Shown piece after piece: positions 37,098 through 50,875 of a stretch of DNA of 64,000 bases. The stretch is taken from the NCBI GenBank assembly GCA_027574665.1, contig CM050655.1, positions 3,410,001-3,474,000 on the forward strand, given 5' to 3'. The position numbers were made by a program, and so were the translations under genes. Each line of letters opens with the position of its first letter. Position 1 is the stretch's first letter. Under the pieces are notes generated by a model. The model was not told the origin of the DNA. It did no database searches and saw only the letters and a list, made by a program, of their open reading frames with translations. Source of the stretch: Rhynochetos jubatus. Taxonomy: Eukaryota; Chordata; Aves; Eurypygiformes; Rhynochetidae.

Positions 37098-37112
37098 AAT
37101 AATAATAATAAT
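37098..37112. repeat. (AAT)5 microsatellite
   Basis: Five perfect AAT units. Short, possibly polymorphic. Confidence 0.9.
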
Positions 37113-40100
37113 AAACCTATGATATGCAACAGCTCAAACTGATGTTTTATTCCTCTTAAAATCTGAACCCAGGTAATTTTGAGAAAAGAAAGCCTATACT
37201 AGAGAGGTTTCAAGGATCAGTCTGGAACTTCTCCAAAGTTTATTGGTGCTTCACCAAGCTTGATGCAATGAGAAACACACAGGAAACCTTGAAAAATGTT
37301 CTTTCTGGATATTAAAGTCACACATAAAATTTAAAGAGAAATGTATTAGTGAGCAAATAAAAAGATGCAGTAAATTTAAAAACGTTTCATTATTAGTGCA
37401 AAACCAGCCTTAGTGTAGAGTTATGGCTAAAAGCGTGGGAACTGCCATATCAGACATACTGATCTCTAACCCACCAGCACAGTGCAGTAAATAAGCTCTG
37501 ATGAAAACAGTAACTTCACCTCCATGCACCAAGTCAATAGAGGAAGGTGGAAGAAACATCTTTGCCGAGGCACTCTTGGCAGGAAGTGTGGTAAACCTAC
37601 ATTTATCCAAAGATGGCAGAGTTTTGTGGGCTTTTTCCTGTATAAATAAGCTAGTTGAAACTCCCTGGTCACGTCCAAAACCAAAAATATCCTTCTGCTT
37701 CACAGTTTAAATATGGCTTCTCAACTGTTCTCATGACATAACACTTACACTTGATAATCTTGTGTTTCTGTTGATCTAGTTTTGATCTCACCAAAATACC
37801 GTGACTCATGAGGAAACCAGGCTAAAGCTTTCAGTGTGGACTAGCTAGAGAACACCAGAAGCAGAGCTCCAGCCACAGCACAAAGCCTATGAAAACGGAC
37901 GAGCAGTCAGCACACATTCAAAGGCGTGACTGACCAGTCAACAGTCTCTAGCAGTGATATTTAAACATCTTAACCTTTCCAAAGCAAAATCCCAGAATTA
38001 AAGCCTCTCACATTAACAGCCCAGAACCAATCACCAGAGCGGATTTAATACAGACAAGCTTTGCTAAAGAGTTGTCCTCTCTGCACTAGCCACAAGGAAC
38101 GTGTTTTCAGAAAAAGAGATTCTAGATACGTTTCTTGATTACATAAGAAAAACCCAGTTACCCAAGTTTAAATATCATTACCCAAAATAAACAGTAGCCC
38201 ATAATCAAGTCTTCACTTCGCTAATGAAGGCTCTGTGAATACTGATTTCACAGGGTGATGGAGTTTTATAACCACAGCAGTTTTATAACTGCTATAATGA
38301 TCCCATTCTTACAGGCAGCTCTTCCTACCTTACTGGCTGTCTCACAACACATATGACACATTACTCTGTCAGCATGGGATAGCATCTGATGGGAAGTCCA
38401 GTTCATCAATGGGCAGCAGCCAAAAGCTATGACTATGTAGAATCAAGTGTGCGTGTACAAAATGGATTGCATGAACAAATCCATAAATAGTGTAAGTGAA
38501 ACCAAAATCACTGTGCTTAAGTAATTTTAAAAGGAAATGCATAGGAGTCATTTGGCATTGAGGAAGGGGTGAAAAAATACAAAAGCAAAAAAGGGATACT
38601 TGCAACATACACCACCACACAGGAAAGCACACAGCAATTTGCCTTCTGCAAAGAACCACTTAGGAAGAGGTCCTAGTAACTGCATGCAGTGTGGGCAGTA
38701 CAAGAGCTTTCTCTTCCGAAACTACCCTGATAATACTAAGAGATCCAAGGATTTGCCCTGTTCTGGTATGCATCATCATCACTTCATATCAGCATAATCC
38801 ATAGCCTCGCATTTCATGCCACGCTGTTACCTATTTTGTCCCTATTGATCTGGCCCTGAAGCGCAGCCAACGCTACCTGCGCTGCATTCAGGATGCAGTG
38901 CTTTCTCTCTCTCTCCTCACAGCTAAGCACAGTTACCTTATGTAAGTTGCAGGGCTCCCCATGTCTGTGTTCAAATACAAATATGTAATTTTGTATTTCA
39001 AACAAGAAAACATACATGTTTACTTTGTGTTCCTTTATTTCCTCGCCCATCCTTAACTTTAATGACTTGAGTAAATGTGAATTTTTTAAGTAGTCAAGCA
39101 GTGTAAATGAAATTGTTTTAAACAATGGAAGCTCGTGCTTTGCTTTGTTCTCCAGGTGAAAGACAGAACTGAAACCTGGGAATTTGAGGCCATATATCAA
39201 ATAACCAAATAGAGCATCCGGCTTCATGCTTTTGCTAGAAGTTAACTCTGCATTCGCAAGCACATATTCTGTGTTCAAAGAAAAGTTTTTTAAAATGTAA
39301 ACAATGATATTTCTACTTCATTTTTTTGAGCTTTTCCCATAGTGTAGTGTACTTCTACATGAGTGTTATGTATAACACTTAACATATAGGAGGTGGTACA
39401 TGTAATGAATTAGTGTTTGAGAATATGAGAGGTAGTGATTAAATGCTGAAGAAGTGAACTTCTTGAATGGCAGAGTGGGACATCTGTTCCTTTGCTTTCC
39501 AGTCTGCTTTTTTTCTGTTGATTGGTAGCATTGTCCCTGCTCCATCTACAACATCCCAGTTTTTCTCTCTTCCCTGTAACCATTTCAGCTTGGCAACTTC
39601 CTGCCTTCCTGTCTCAGTCCACATTTTTATTCTGCTTCCTTAACAAATGACACTTTGGCATTGTTTCTCCTTGTTTCAAAATTTGCATGTTCTTTTTCTT
39701 TTTTTTAAAACGGGATTCTCCATGTGCTCAGGGACCATTGTGAAGTGCCTTAAATTTATGCAGCAAAGGCCATATTAGCACATCAGCCTGTGTGATTTAT
39801 GGCAAAGTTGATGGAGCAGAGGCAGGCAGAGGTCTGTCTGGGTAGCTGGCCAGTCTGATCCCAGGAACATCTCACATTTTTTGATACTACATTTTTGGTT
39901 TAGTATCATGAAGATTACCTGTACAGCTGAAGGGTAATTACACACACTGCTAGAAGTTACAACACATATGAGGGCATCAAGCTAGTAGATGTAAGGGTAA
40001 CTGACCCCTGAATAATTTGAAATGCTACAGTCCCTCAAGTATCCTGGCAAGGACTAGTTGGTTGGAGGGAACATTCAAGTCCACAGCGTGTCTAAGCCAC

Positions 40101-43100
40101 ATGAAAGCTCCAGCATCTTCATTTTCCTTGCAAACTCTTTATCCCAGTGGAAGTTAATCTACCTGTTCTACAACTGAAGACTCAGCATCCCAACAGTTAT
40201 AAAACCTGATCCAGAGTTTCCATTAATAACCACAAAAGAATGCAGCAGAAGGTGCTATAAAAACAAATAATCAGACTGGGAGCTTTTAGAATCAAAATCC
40301 ATAGTTATGACAAGTATGTAAACAAAGTAAGGGAGAAGAGAGAGGTACGTAGCAAAGAAGCCATAAGTATGAATATTTTTAGTGCTCGCTATGCTCAAAC
40401 TGGCCCCAGCTTGCTACCCGCCCAATATCAAGGCTAGATAATAATAAATTGCAGACATCAGACAGAGACAGTTTTTAAAGGAGGACTAAGAAATAGAGAA
40501 GGAATGTCATGGAACAAGGATGGTGTAGGACAGAAATTCACACTCCCAAAGCAGCTACATATAAAAAACCCATAGAAGTGATAGTGTGAAAAGTGTGGGG
40601 AGGGATCAGATGATTAAGACAAACAGTATGGGCACAGCAATAGTCACAGCAATGATCTCAGGGTGGGACATCATTACAGAATTCCTCATCCATGCCAACA
40701 GCTTGTGTAAGATGAAGATAAAAAGACTGTTTTCACATGGGAAGGGAGTCAGGGGAGAGAATTAAACCAGGTGAGGGGGTGAAGACAATGACAGGTAATG
40801 CTGGTGAGTCTTACTGGAATATGACTGATAATCTAGTATCTACAATTTACATTTCTAAGGTAATTTATTTCTAGGAGAACAAAATGTTCCAGAAGCAGAA
40901 TAAATATAGTGTGCCATTCATTAGTGACACAGACTCAAACAGTTGTCTTAGTTCTAATTAACACATATCCTCTAAAATTATTGACATATACCTCTTTCTG
41001 GGATAGTTTTCAAAGAAGAACAGGTGAATGATGTCTCAGATTAAACAGTTTCATATAACATCCTCCTAGTTTCTGTACTCTCAGCCATATTCACCAACCC
41101 CTCTTAGTTATGCTTCTCTTTATACTGGCAAATCAATCAAAATCAATTACATTCTTATAAAATCACAGCCTTGACACAAAAATATTGAAGAATATTCACT
41201 AAAAAGACAATTTACATATTTTTTTATTAGAAATAAGTTAATAATAGCATAGAACAGATAACTCTCCAATACAAAAAGAAAAAACTTGCTATTACAGCTA
41301 CTTAAAAATTTTTACTGTTAAAATGCTTAATCAATGCCGTGCGTTGCTATAAAGTTAATGCCTAAGTCAGAGAAGTTTCAGTAAGTACGTAAAAGGCAAT
41401 TTAATGGCAGTATTTTAGGACAGGTCTCATTATTATACTATGAAACGGCACTCAGGGTTCTCTACTGAGATCATAAATCAAAACAGCCAATTAAAAGACG
41501 CGTACTGAATGTCTGATATAATTTAAACTTTGGTGAGCTTAAAATACTATACACTCTGTTAATTGAAAAGGTGCTGGATGGATAAGAGCCTTCGTTATGA
41601 GCCTCAGATCAATACATTTGTTTTAGCTCTCTTTGCAGACATTCCCAATGCAACTATCACTTTGAGATCCAACAGTAAGCATTTTTTTATGTAGGCAGAA
41701 GCAAAAATCCATTCACATTGTCCATTTTCCCAATTAAAGTTATTTCTATTTTGCTCACCAACTGGCTGTGTGAAAACAGTCTCTACTTACATTTACACAA
41801 AATGAAAGTAAGCCTCCTCTCCTTCAGACTTGGATTTTCCCAGAAGCTTGTAGGAGTTAGAGCTGTAAGTGGGGCTGGTTTAGCGATCTGCACGCTTAGA
41901 GCACTAGATGTGGTTAAGGACAAGGTTAGAGAAGCACCAGATATTGCATTTGGGGGGTCCAAAATGTGTGTTCAGGGGCAGGACTGAGACTGCTTAGCCT
42001 GGTGTGGGATGACACAAGCATGTTCAAGTGCTCTCTCATCATTCAATGACAGCAGAGTTATGGCGCTCAGCCACTCCCATCAAGGCACAAGTGATGAACC
42101 CCAGGACTCCCTGCTCTCTGCAAAATCCTTCTGCACAGAACCTGGTGGGAGCATGATCAGAAAGCCTTTGGCTGGCATATTTGCACAGTGTAGCATACCT
42201 AAATCCAGGGATATGAGGCCTAACCTGGTTGAATTTTAACAGTTCAGGTATAGGAGAAGATGCAGGATCTCCTGCCTTCAAGTTTCAAAACCTGTTGCTT
42301 CCACAGAAAAGCAGCACCTCCTGACAAGTTGTTTCCTGCTTTGTTTTATTCTGTTGGAATGGGTTAGTCTGATGCTAGTTCATTAAAAGTACCCTTCTTG
42401 GGTTTCTTCACGCTGCTCTAGCTGTCAATATTCTTCCTTCCTATTTATAAATAATGCTTCCTATTTATCCTAAACAGTGACTCGTTCTGCTCTCCAACTT
42501 CACAAACTGTCAGTTCCAAACACTAATATAAAGCCCAGTCTCTCAGAGCTTTAAAATAAGCCGAAGAGATAACTGCAGATTAGCCATAATGCACCTAACA
42601 ACAGCCTTGCAAAGCACTCCAGTGAAAATTAACACTTCAGTTGCTAAGAAAGCTTGACAGAAACCCCTGCCAGTTGTGCCCCCTCCACAGCTGCTGCCTC
42701 ACCGCAGACCCCGTGAATTCAGTCGTGCCACTAATGCGGAGTGAGGGATAACAGGAGTACCAAGTATCTGTGCATTAACTCTCCTGTAGAGCAAGCCATG
42801 AGCCTGCTACAACAGCGACTACTTGAAAACTGCTGCTCAGTCAACGCGTACTGGAGTGCAATGTGCATCAGGTTCCTGTGCAAGACTGCCAACATCCCTG
42901 ATTTTTTCAATACCTCCACGTAATCTCTATCAATACAAATCTGAGCTACAAGTGCAGCTCTGAACTGGCAAATCAATCATATATCTTGGTGGGTCAGGGC
43001 ACACTGCATGGAAGGTGGTGTCTTTCTCTGTTTGCTGGGAGGATACTCAAAGTGGCTAAGTTAGCTGCCTCAAACAGCACTATTGCCCCAAACAGAGCAG

Positions 43101-46100
43101 GCTGGGACTGCAAAAATACACTTGGCTGAAGGAAAAACATTCAGCAGTCGATAACACTAACATAAACCCCTTGAGAATTTAATACCACTTCGTGTTTATG
43201 TGAGCAACTTCAATGAATGGAAATGGGTTACTTGGTTTAACAAGAACCCACTTGGTGAAAGGTTTTAAGCAAACTTGCATTGACAAAGTCAGAAATCGTA
43301 AAAGAGGGTTTTTTTTCCTTAGTAAAGTACTGGGTCAACCACAATAGTGACTGTTACAGACTTAGAGGAAACAATGACCAGGATAAGGTGGAGCACGAGA
43401 AATTGTTTTAGTGAGACTGAATGTGAGGTTTTTCTCTCATTCTGCTCTAAGCACTTCATACTTCATGTTCCCATGGCTACCTGGACCAAATACACAGCTG
43501 ATGCACACACAGAGCATCAGCACAGCAACATACCTGGCTAAGCTCTGATACTATCATGCCTTATAGCCCACGCTCCAGGCAGGCCATGGTCCAGAGCAAG
43601 CCCCTCAAGCACCAAAAAAGCACTTTCAGGTGTATCAAAAGTGTTTGTGAGCAATTTACATTTGGAAAACAATTCTTGAAAACAAGCCTGAAATAAGCAA
43701 AACATTTTAGTTTTGAAATTTCAAGCATCTTGTCTCAAAAACTGGTTTCTGTTAGAAATTTTGAAATTGAAGTTTATTTTATTTTTGAAGGCTAAACAGA
43801 TCAAAAGAAATCAAAATAATTCTTCATGTTTTTCTTTGGGTGAAGAGAGAAAAGAAGATAAACAATTGCAGGGGTGGTGAATAGGAATATAAATTTTGGG
43901 GTTTATTTTTCTGGTTCAGTCAGAAAACTGAAAAAAAAAAAAAATCTTTAAAAAGCTTGATTTATGGTTTGAATTTTGACCATAGGCTCTGAAAGCAGTA
44001 TTTAGATGATTAGTACCACAATGAAATTTAGAAACTAATAGTAAGTAAGACTTTGTCATTTAAGACAAGCACAAAATGATTAAAATCTGAAAATAGTTAC
44101 AGGTTAAGTGTTCATTTCCCTTCTTCATCCCAGTTGCAATACTTGCCATGAGAAGGGATTGGTTTTGTCCCTTGTTTCAATTTTTGCTGTAGTGTAGTAT
44201 CTGAATGTTAATACCTGCCATATGTATTAAACCACAGTGCTGTATAGAATTGTTTTGACCTTTTCAATATTCTACATTTTGAAGGACTCACACTTGTAGC
44301 AGTGCACCAGCTTCCCCATTTACAACCTCACCAACCATGGGGGAAGCAAGGGTGAGAACTGAAAGAGCCTGTGAAAATACACTCCAAGAAAAAGAAAATC
44401 TATTGAAGAAAGGATATCCCATCCATTCCTGTGACAAAGGTGAAAGAAGAATGAAAAATGTCATAAAACTAATTCATTCTCTTGAGAAAGTCTCTAAGGA
44501 AAAACCCACTCCTCTGCTTGTAATTCCCCTAGATCTGGTTTGAGAGCTCAGATAAAAACACCAGAATTTACAGCCTTTTGAAAAATCTACTTGTAAATCA
44601 GGTAGGCTTATGATAACTTGCAAGGATTTTAAGTTACCGCTCAGGAAAAATTAAGACAAAGAACCTCCAAATATTCTCATTGTGCACAGTTTTTAACAGA
44701 CCGTACTTAAGGTGGGCAGGGAAGAGGCATAGCCCCTCTAAGGCACGGACTGGGGCTGTCGTGGTGCCCTTTCCAACACACAAAGTGCTCACTGGTAGTA
44801 TGGAAACTAACTGCAGGAGGCATGTCATGGAAAGCCAATGCCATTACCGTATAGAAGTTTATTAAGTCTAAGCCTGAAAACCAAGATGAGACCTTACTTC
44901 ATACTTTTAGCATGCTGTTCAGTGCTCGATGGATTAGTATTTTTCTTCCAAGTGGTATTTTCTGTGCAGATACAAAGCAGCCATAAAGGTTTTTCAGACC
45001 TTTTCAAAACTGCACAAGTTAAAGTTATGTGGTTATTACTGCATTAGAGCAACATGACTAAGAGTTGTCACTGACTGAGGATGTTCCTCTCAGAGGTGAC
45101 ACACAACCTGTCTCCAGAGCAAGGCTTTGAGTCAGCATGTGACAGTGCTCAGGGAAGCAAAAAATCCTGCATGTGGGTGGGAGGACAGGTAAAGTCTGTA
45201 TTACTAGGGATGAACAAGCCAACCAAATACATGCTGAAATCAGGCAGACAGCTAATGAATCTTCATGTTTTGCCATCTTGCTGAAGCCACAGTTTTATTA
45301 ATACCACTCATCTGTTAGTACCTCTGGTAACTCCTACGTTAGAGGTCATAGTTTCTTTGTAACCATCTGGCAAGTACTGCCTGGTTCACCCCATCTCCAC
45401 AAAATGCATGCCTGCTCACTGCCCACATCCCATTGCCTGCTCTCCCCACCTTCTCTTTGCTTCAGGGTCAGGGAACAGAGTACATTAAGGACGTGGGGGG
45501 ACTTTCTTCCACTCTATTAATCAAGAGTGCCCTCCACGCTTCTTACTTCTGTGGGACAATCAAAGAATCTGACATCAAGATATACTGCTGCTTGTCTCCT
45601 TCCTCTCCAGCTTGCCTGTTTATTAGAAAATTAGCTAACCCCTCACTGACGCCTTCTGGAACATGCTCACTATGTTTTTTTGTAGCACACTTCCGTTTCT
45701 ACGCTTGACATAGGGTAAATTCGTGATTCAGATCATTATTCATGCACCTCCTGGGAGCTCCCTGTGATTGCTGCTGCACCTTGTACTAGTGAAAGCATAA
45801 CAGCCAAACTATTCAGCTCATCCCCATGAATCACATCCACAACATGCTCTTAACAATGCTCTGGAAAGAGTTGGTTTTCATTATACAGTTTCACGATCTA
45901 GTATTCTTAATATTTAAAATCCAGGCTTCAGTGTATAGTTGGGTACAACATCTAACTAGACCATTTTCATCATGAATTGACAAACTGTCCAAAAAGTTCA
46001 CCTCCTTTTACTTGAGATCTCCTGTACTCAGCACTTAATTTACACATTTCTAAAGTCACTTTTATAAAATACTGCCATTCTCACCCTCGCCTTCAAAATC

Positions 46101-47617
46101 TCCTTCAGGGCCATTTTTCCTTTTTGTTAGCAATGATCATGCCTATTTACATCTTGACTGCAGCCAATTTTCTGTTACAAATAACCTCCACTGCAATCTT
46201 TTTTAGTTTTTCTCCCAACTTTCCTGCAGTTCAAGGCAACTGTCCATCTTGCTTTTATTTTATGCTCTCTGCCCTTCCACAGAGACAAAAAGACTCTCAA
46301 CCTTTAGTTTCAGAAATCTAAAATACTTCGGTTTCTTTCTACCTGGACATTTGCAATAGCGAGAGCTGCATGTCCTAATGAAAGGCCCTAAGTGCAGCAA
46401 ATCAGAATGGAAAGGGAAAAAAAGAAACAACCACACAACACTCACCACAGGATCCTCATCCCTCTTCTTGCTTTCTGAAATAGAGGGTTTCAATTGCTCT
46501 CCTCTCTTCTTGTACTATTGCTTGCCTCTTTGCAGTACTTTCTCTCTCAAATGCCCAGCTCAGCCCCTGTTTATGTTCTTTTCAGCTGGGCCTGTGAGTT
46601 TTTCCTGATGAGGAAGTAATTTTAATTATCTGCTTTTTCTCACTTATTTGCACAGTCTATGACCATCACCAAGTCATTAATGCATATATGCACAGGTAAG
46701 TGTCCAAACCGATGCTCTATTTCACAGCCTACCTTTTCCCTGTGAATATTTTTGTTCTTAAAGAATATCTTGCTCTATTACCATCTCATTGCCTGTATGA
46801 GGATGCTGCAACTCAGATTGTCCTGTTTCTCCATCAATACTAAAATCAATACAAATGTGACACTATGGCAGAAAGAGCTGAACGGTATATGAAAATGGAC
46901 TGAATATCAGATTTGTCTCATTCCTGAACTCAGTGATTTATAAAACCTGTAAGGAATACAGCATTGCAGACTTATAAAGGGCAAAGTATTTTGATACCTC
47001 CTTACCACATGCCATTCCACATACATTTTGTGGCTCCAGCCCACTAAATGAAAGAAAAAGAAATGCAATTTAGAAACTGTTAGTACAGAACTGATCTGAT
47101 TAGGAACATCATCCTGCTGGAAAAAGTGCACTTTCCATAGGCCAAATTCCATGTAACAAACCCAAAGCCCCTCAGATAACAAGGCGCAAGAGCTGCCTTT
47201 TGACATAGCAGACAACTGCGGCCTGCTTGTGCTGCACCATTTCCACAGCCGGCTCTGCGAGCAGGCATCTACCTGCCTCCCCACAGCAAGGGGGTTCCTG
47301 CTGAGGGAAACGGGAGAGGGAGAAGCATATTTCAAAGGAAACCTCATCCTGTCCTGGGCATAAATGGAGAGACTTCAAAGGCAGCCTGAACTGTGAGGCA
47401 GGCAACCGTGATCTGCCTACAGCCTGCCACAGCCCGTTCCAGCCAGCTGGGTGCCAGATGGCAGCAGCCGGCTGCACCCCAGCCAGAGAAGGGCACCTCA
47501 GTGCTCCTGCCAATCAGAGGATCTTGTGGCGCTGTACTGAGGTCAGAGGTGGTAGGAGCTGCTGCGGGCACAAGTGGAGAACGTGAGGAGATGCGTGGAA
47601 GGGGACATTGCTGGTGG

Positions 47618-47668
47618 CTGCCCTCAGAAGGGGGTGCTCTGTGCTGCAGGAGACACCTTCACAGGGAT
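47618..47668. repeat. Left copy of a 50-bp direct repeat bracketing a CR1
   Basis: This segment ('ctgccctcagaagg...gtgctctg...ctgca') reappears with roughly a fifth of the positions changed and one gap at 48056-48105, just beyond the other end of the CR1. It is much longer than a normal CR1 target-site duplication. The CR1 may have landed inside an older tandem repeat, or the flanks may be older element sequence. Confidence 0.75.
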
Positions 47669-47673
47669 AGGAC

Positions 47674-48045
47674 TGGAGAAGAGGAGGCTGAGGGGAATCT
47701 TATCAATGCTGATCAATATCTAAAGGGTGGGTGTCAGGAGGGTGGGGCCAGGCTCTTCTCAGTGGTGTCCAGTGACAGGACTAGGGGCAATGGCCATCAA
47801 CTGGCAAACAGAAGGTTCAGCATGAACGTGAGGAAACCCTTCTTCCCTGTGAGGGTGACAGAGCCCTGGGACAGGTTGCCCAGAGAGGTGGGGAGTCACC
47901 TTCCCTGGAGACTTTCCAAAGCCGCCTGGCCTTGTTCCTGTGTGATCTACTCTAGGTGATCCTGCTCTGGCAGGGGGGTTGGACTAGATGATCTCTAGAT
48001 GTCCCTTCCAACCCCTAACACTGTGAATCTGTGTGAATCTGTGAA
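47674..48045 (+). mobile_element. CR1 LINE, 3' UTR fragment, about 370 bp
   Basis: It begins at 'actggagaagaggaggctgag' and runs through 'gacaggactaggggcaatgg', 'gagccctgggacaggttgcc' and 'ggttggactagatgatctct' to a terminal 'tccaacccctaacactgtga' with two or three (GTGAATCT)n units. The octamer tail is GTGAATCT, unlike the ATTCTATG/ATTCTGTG tail of other copies here, which suggests a different CR1 subfamily. No coding sequence is retained. The 188-codon open frame at 47393-47959 is an artefact spanning this repeat. Confidence 0.93.
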
Positions 48046-48055
48046 TTGTTGGTCC

Positions 48056-48105
48056 CTGCCCTTAGAAGGAAGTGCTCTGCACTGCATGAGGCACCTCTGT
48101 GGGAT
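48056..48105. repeat. Right copy of the 50-bp direct repeat bracketing a CR1
   Basis: Imperfect copy of 47618-47668 in the same orientation; blocks AGAAGG, GTGCTCTG, CTGCA and CACCT are kept in order. It begins about 10 bp after the CR1 tail. Confidence 0.75.
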
Positions 48106-50875
48106 GGTAGGTGATTCCCAGGGTTGAGACTGTTTTACCTGCAGTGCATCCCATGTGAAAAGACCTCTTCAGGGCTCAGCAGTGTAGTAGGAAATGAACA
48201 GCTGAAGATGAAGTGGTTGAACAAATACTTGGAGAATTCTCCCACTTTCTTTACAAGCACAACCGACGCCTTTTCTCTACATTCCCACCTCTTCATGAAG
48301 AGTTCATTTCCTCAACTTTCACCTAAGAACAAAATTTCAACTGGTAGTGACTACATTTTTTTCCACATCGATTATTGTTTCCTTTCCTTAACATTTGGAA
48401 TGGACGTCCAGTGGCAGATACAGTGATCCTGACTGAAGGTCTGGTTAGCATAAACATGAGAGTTTCAAAGGGGTATTGATTTTAAAAAGAAGAGAAGCAG
48501 ACAGATGAAATAATAGTTCTTTTTTTTTTCCTTCTCAAATACAAAATCAATTTATTAATGCAAGCTTAAGGTGCATTTAATTATCTGAACACTTGCTATT
48601 TTCAGTTGAACAAAAAAAATAATTTTTCTATTTCCAAAGCTGACTAACAATCTGAGACCACTGCAGCTTCATGCAGTTCACCTCTATGTGCAGAGGGAGA
48701 CAACACAATGCTTCATGCTTTCATGGCTAATGTTCATCATCTTTATCCTCTGTCCCACCAGAATAAAAGAAGAAAAAGCTAATGAAGAACTTTTCAAGAA
48801 GTCAGATTCAGGAAGGTTTTTGTACCCTAGCATATGCAATTGTATAAGTAAAGGCAAAGGTATAAAGATAAACAAAAAGAGACTCTAAAGACACATTACA
48901 TTTTTTTCAGTGTCACTTTCTCTAATTCAAGAAGCGTAATTGACCTTTCCAGATCAGTTTATCCTTTGGTATCACTTTGTACCATGACAGGTATGACAGT
49001 TTGTTCAAAAAGACAAATTGAGATGTCAATATATTTTCCAATATATTTTTGAATTTTGAGAATGTAAATTGTAAATATTTAACGAGCAGATTTAGAAAAT
49101 TGACTTCTATGTCTGTGATTTATTTGCTAATGTTGTCAGTATGTTTTCCTTATACTTCATATACTGAAATTTCATGTACTGAGCATCTTCCCTCACCCTT
49201 TTTTCTTTCAAAATTTCTTTAACCTGACAGTGCTAGGACTGACATCTCACCTGTAAAGTCTCAGACAGTAGTCAAGAAAATAAATGTCTCCTCTCCCTTC
49301 CCTCCCTTGTGCTAAGCCATGACATTTTTGTGTATCTCAAGATCAGCAGGACATACTTCAGTCAAGCAGCTTTGCAGAGTATCCATAGTAAACTTGGAAG
49401 GAAATTTTCCTTAGACCTTTGTTTTTCAGAAGGTTGCGTAGAATTCTTTTTTACTTTTTAGATTGTCTGGGCATTGCTTTATAATTACCCCAAGTGAAAA
49501 CCCCTTTTGATGTTTCAATTTTATGAAAAAAATCCAGTGGCTAGATTTCAAATGTGAAGACATTGATTTTTCAACCCTCTAAATAATTTTAAATTAAATT
49601 TGAAATAATTCCCCAAGAATCAGAAAGTCCTTTTACCATTTCAGGTAATCACAAAAAGCAGGGCAAAACCAGCGAAGTGACTACAATGTGATCTGCTGTT
49701 TCAGTCAGTTCATCAGTCTGTAACGTGATGGTACCACGGTGCAATTGCGCATGATGTTGTCACATAATCTATGACTTCTGAACACGCCATTCAGGGTCTG
49801 CTTTGCCCAGGTAGCCAGCAGGACCATAACAGGATGCCACTCAAAATTAAGACTTCATTTTATCCTTTCCAGACCAACATATGACTTGGGATGTGTTCAA
49901 GTACCACAAGTGTTGTTATGTGCACAACTGCAATAAAACAGAAATTACAAAATGTAACAAAGAAAAAGAGAAGGCAATCTTCTCATTTTTCTCTTAGCAT
50001 TAGTACAAATAAATCACACCTTTCTCATGGACAGTTTACCAGCTTGGTCCCAAATCTTCAAGTCTCACCATAGTTATTTAAAGAAGCTTCATGTATAATA
50101 AAATAAAATTAGTATGTTTAAATTTTGGGTTATGCATATTTTTAACAGTTGGAACCCCTGATGCATGTTTGATATTCTAATCAGTTTGTTAATGGAAGCT
50201 GTCTGTTCAAAATTTAGTTGCTTAACTACACAAAATATTTAAACAAACTAGTTGCTTGCAACATCTGCTAAACAAATGACACAATATCCCTTTGAACTCT
50301 AAAACACAAAAAGAGAGCTATTGAAGCAAGCTCACCATCAATTACTGCTTCAAAATGACTTCAGAAAGAATTTCTTCCAATCTCCAGCAGTATCTTTTAT
50401 ATAATCTTCTTTGTAAAAGTTTAAATATATTTTAAGTAGCACATCAGCAGCTCCTACTTCCAACAACTAAACTCACAAGACAGACAAATACCTTTGGTGG
50501 CATGCTGAGAGCTGAAAAAGTTAGGGCATTTGCTAACTTGGATGTGCATACACATGAAGAACACTTTTATGGGACATACAGTTTTTTAATAAATGTTAGG
50601 AAAATAACAACAAAGATCCTAGAGCACATAGAACTGGAAACTAGAGACAATACACTGAAAAACGCTGCTGGCACAAAGCACATTGTTTGCCCTAGCTATA
50701 AGCACTGAGGACAGATTCTAGGCACAGAGGATTTTGATGGAAATAATCCTAAAAGCCATTGTCCAAGTCTCTATGTCCATATTCAGTTTCAGTTTGATTC
50801 CTTGAGTGAAATCCTGGCACTGAAAGGTCAATGGAACAACATCCCTTGGAATCAGTAGTAACAAAACTTTCCCCT
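48106..50875. other. Non-coding stretch
   Basis: AT-rich; no gene, RNA or repeat family could be supported. Short T-rich runs near 48520. Open frames are short and unrelated. Confidence 0.5.

Larger units (their letters stand above)
33538..47617. other. Long non-coding stretch, about 14 kb
   Basis: No gene, RNA or recognisable transposon is supported. Microsatellites occur at 35473-35489 and 37098-37112. The longest ATG-started frame outside the GC islands and repeats is here (39227-38814 minus, 137 codons), noted as a finding. The last 450 nt (about 47170-47617) are GC-richer and lead into a CR1 copy. The rest is ordinary AT-rich sequence. Confidence 0.5.

Noticed and set aside
44337..44543. 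68-codon plus-strand frame starting at a well-placed ATG
   Set aside because: Lysine- and glutamate-rich, with no motif, splice context or promoter; length is within chance.
47393..47959. 188-codon plus-strand open frame
   Set aside because: More than half of it is translated CR1 3' UTR (47674-48045), which is non-coding; the remainder shows no motif.
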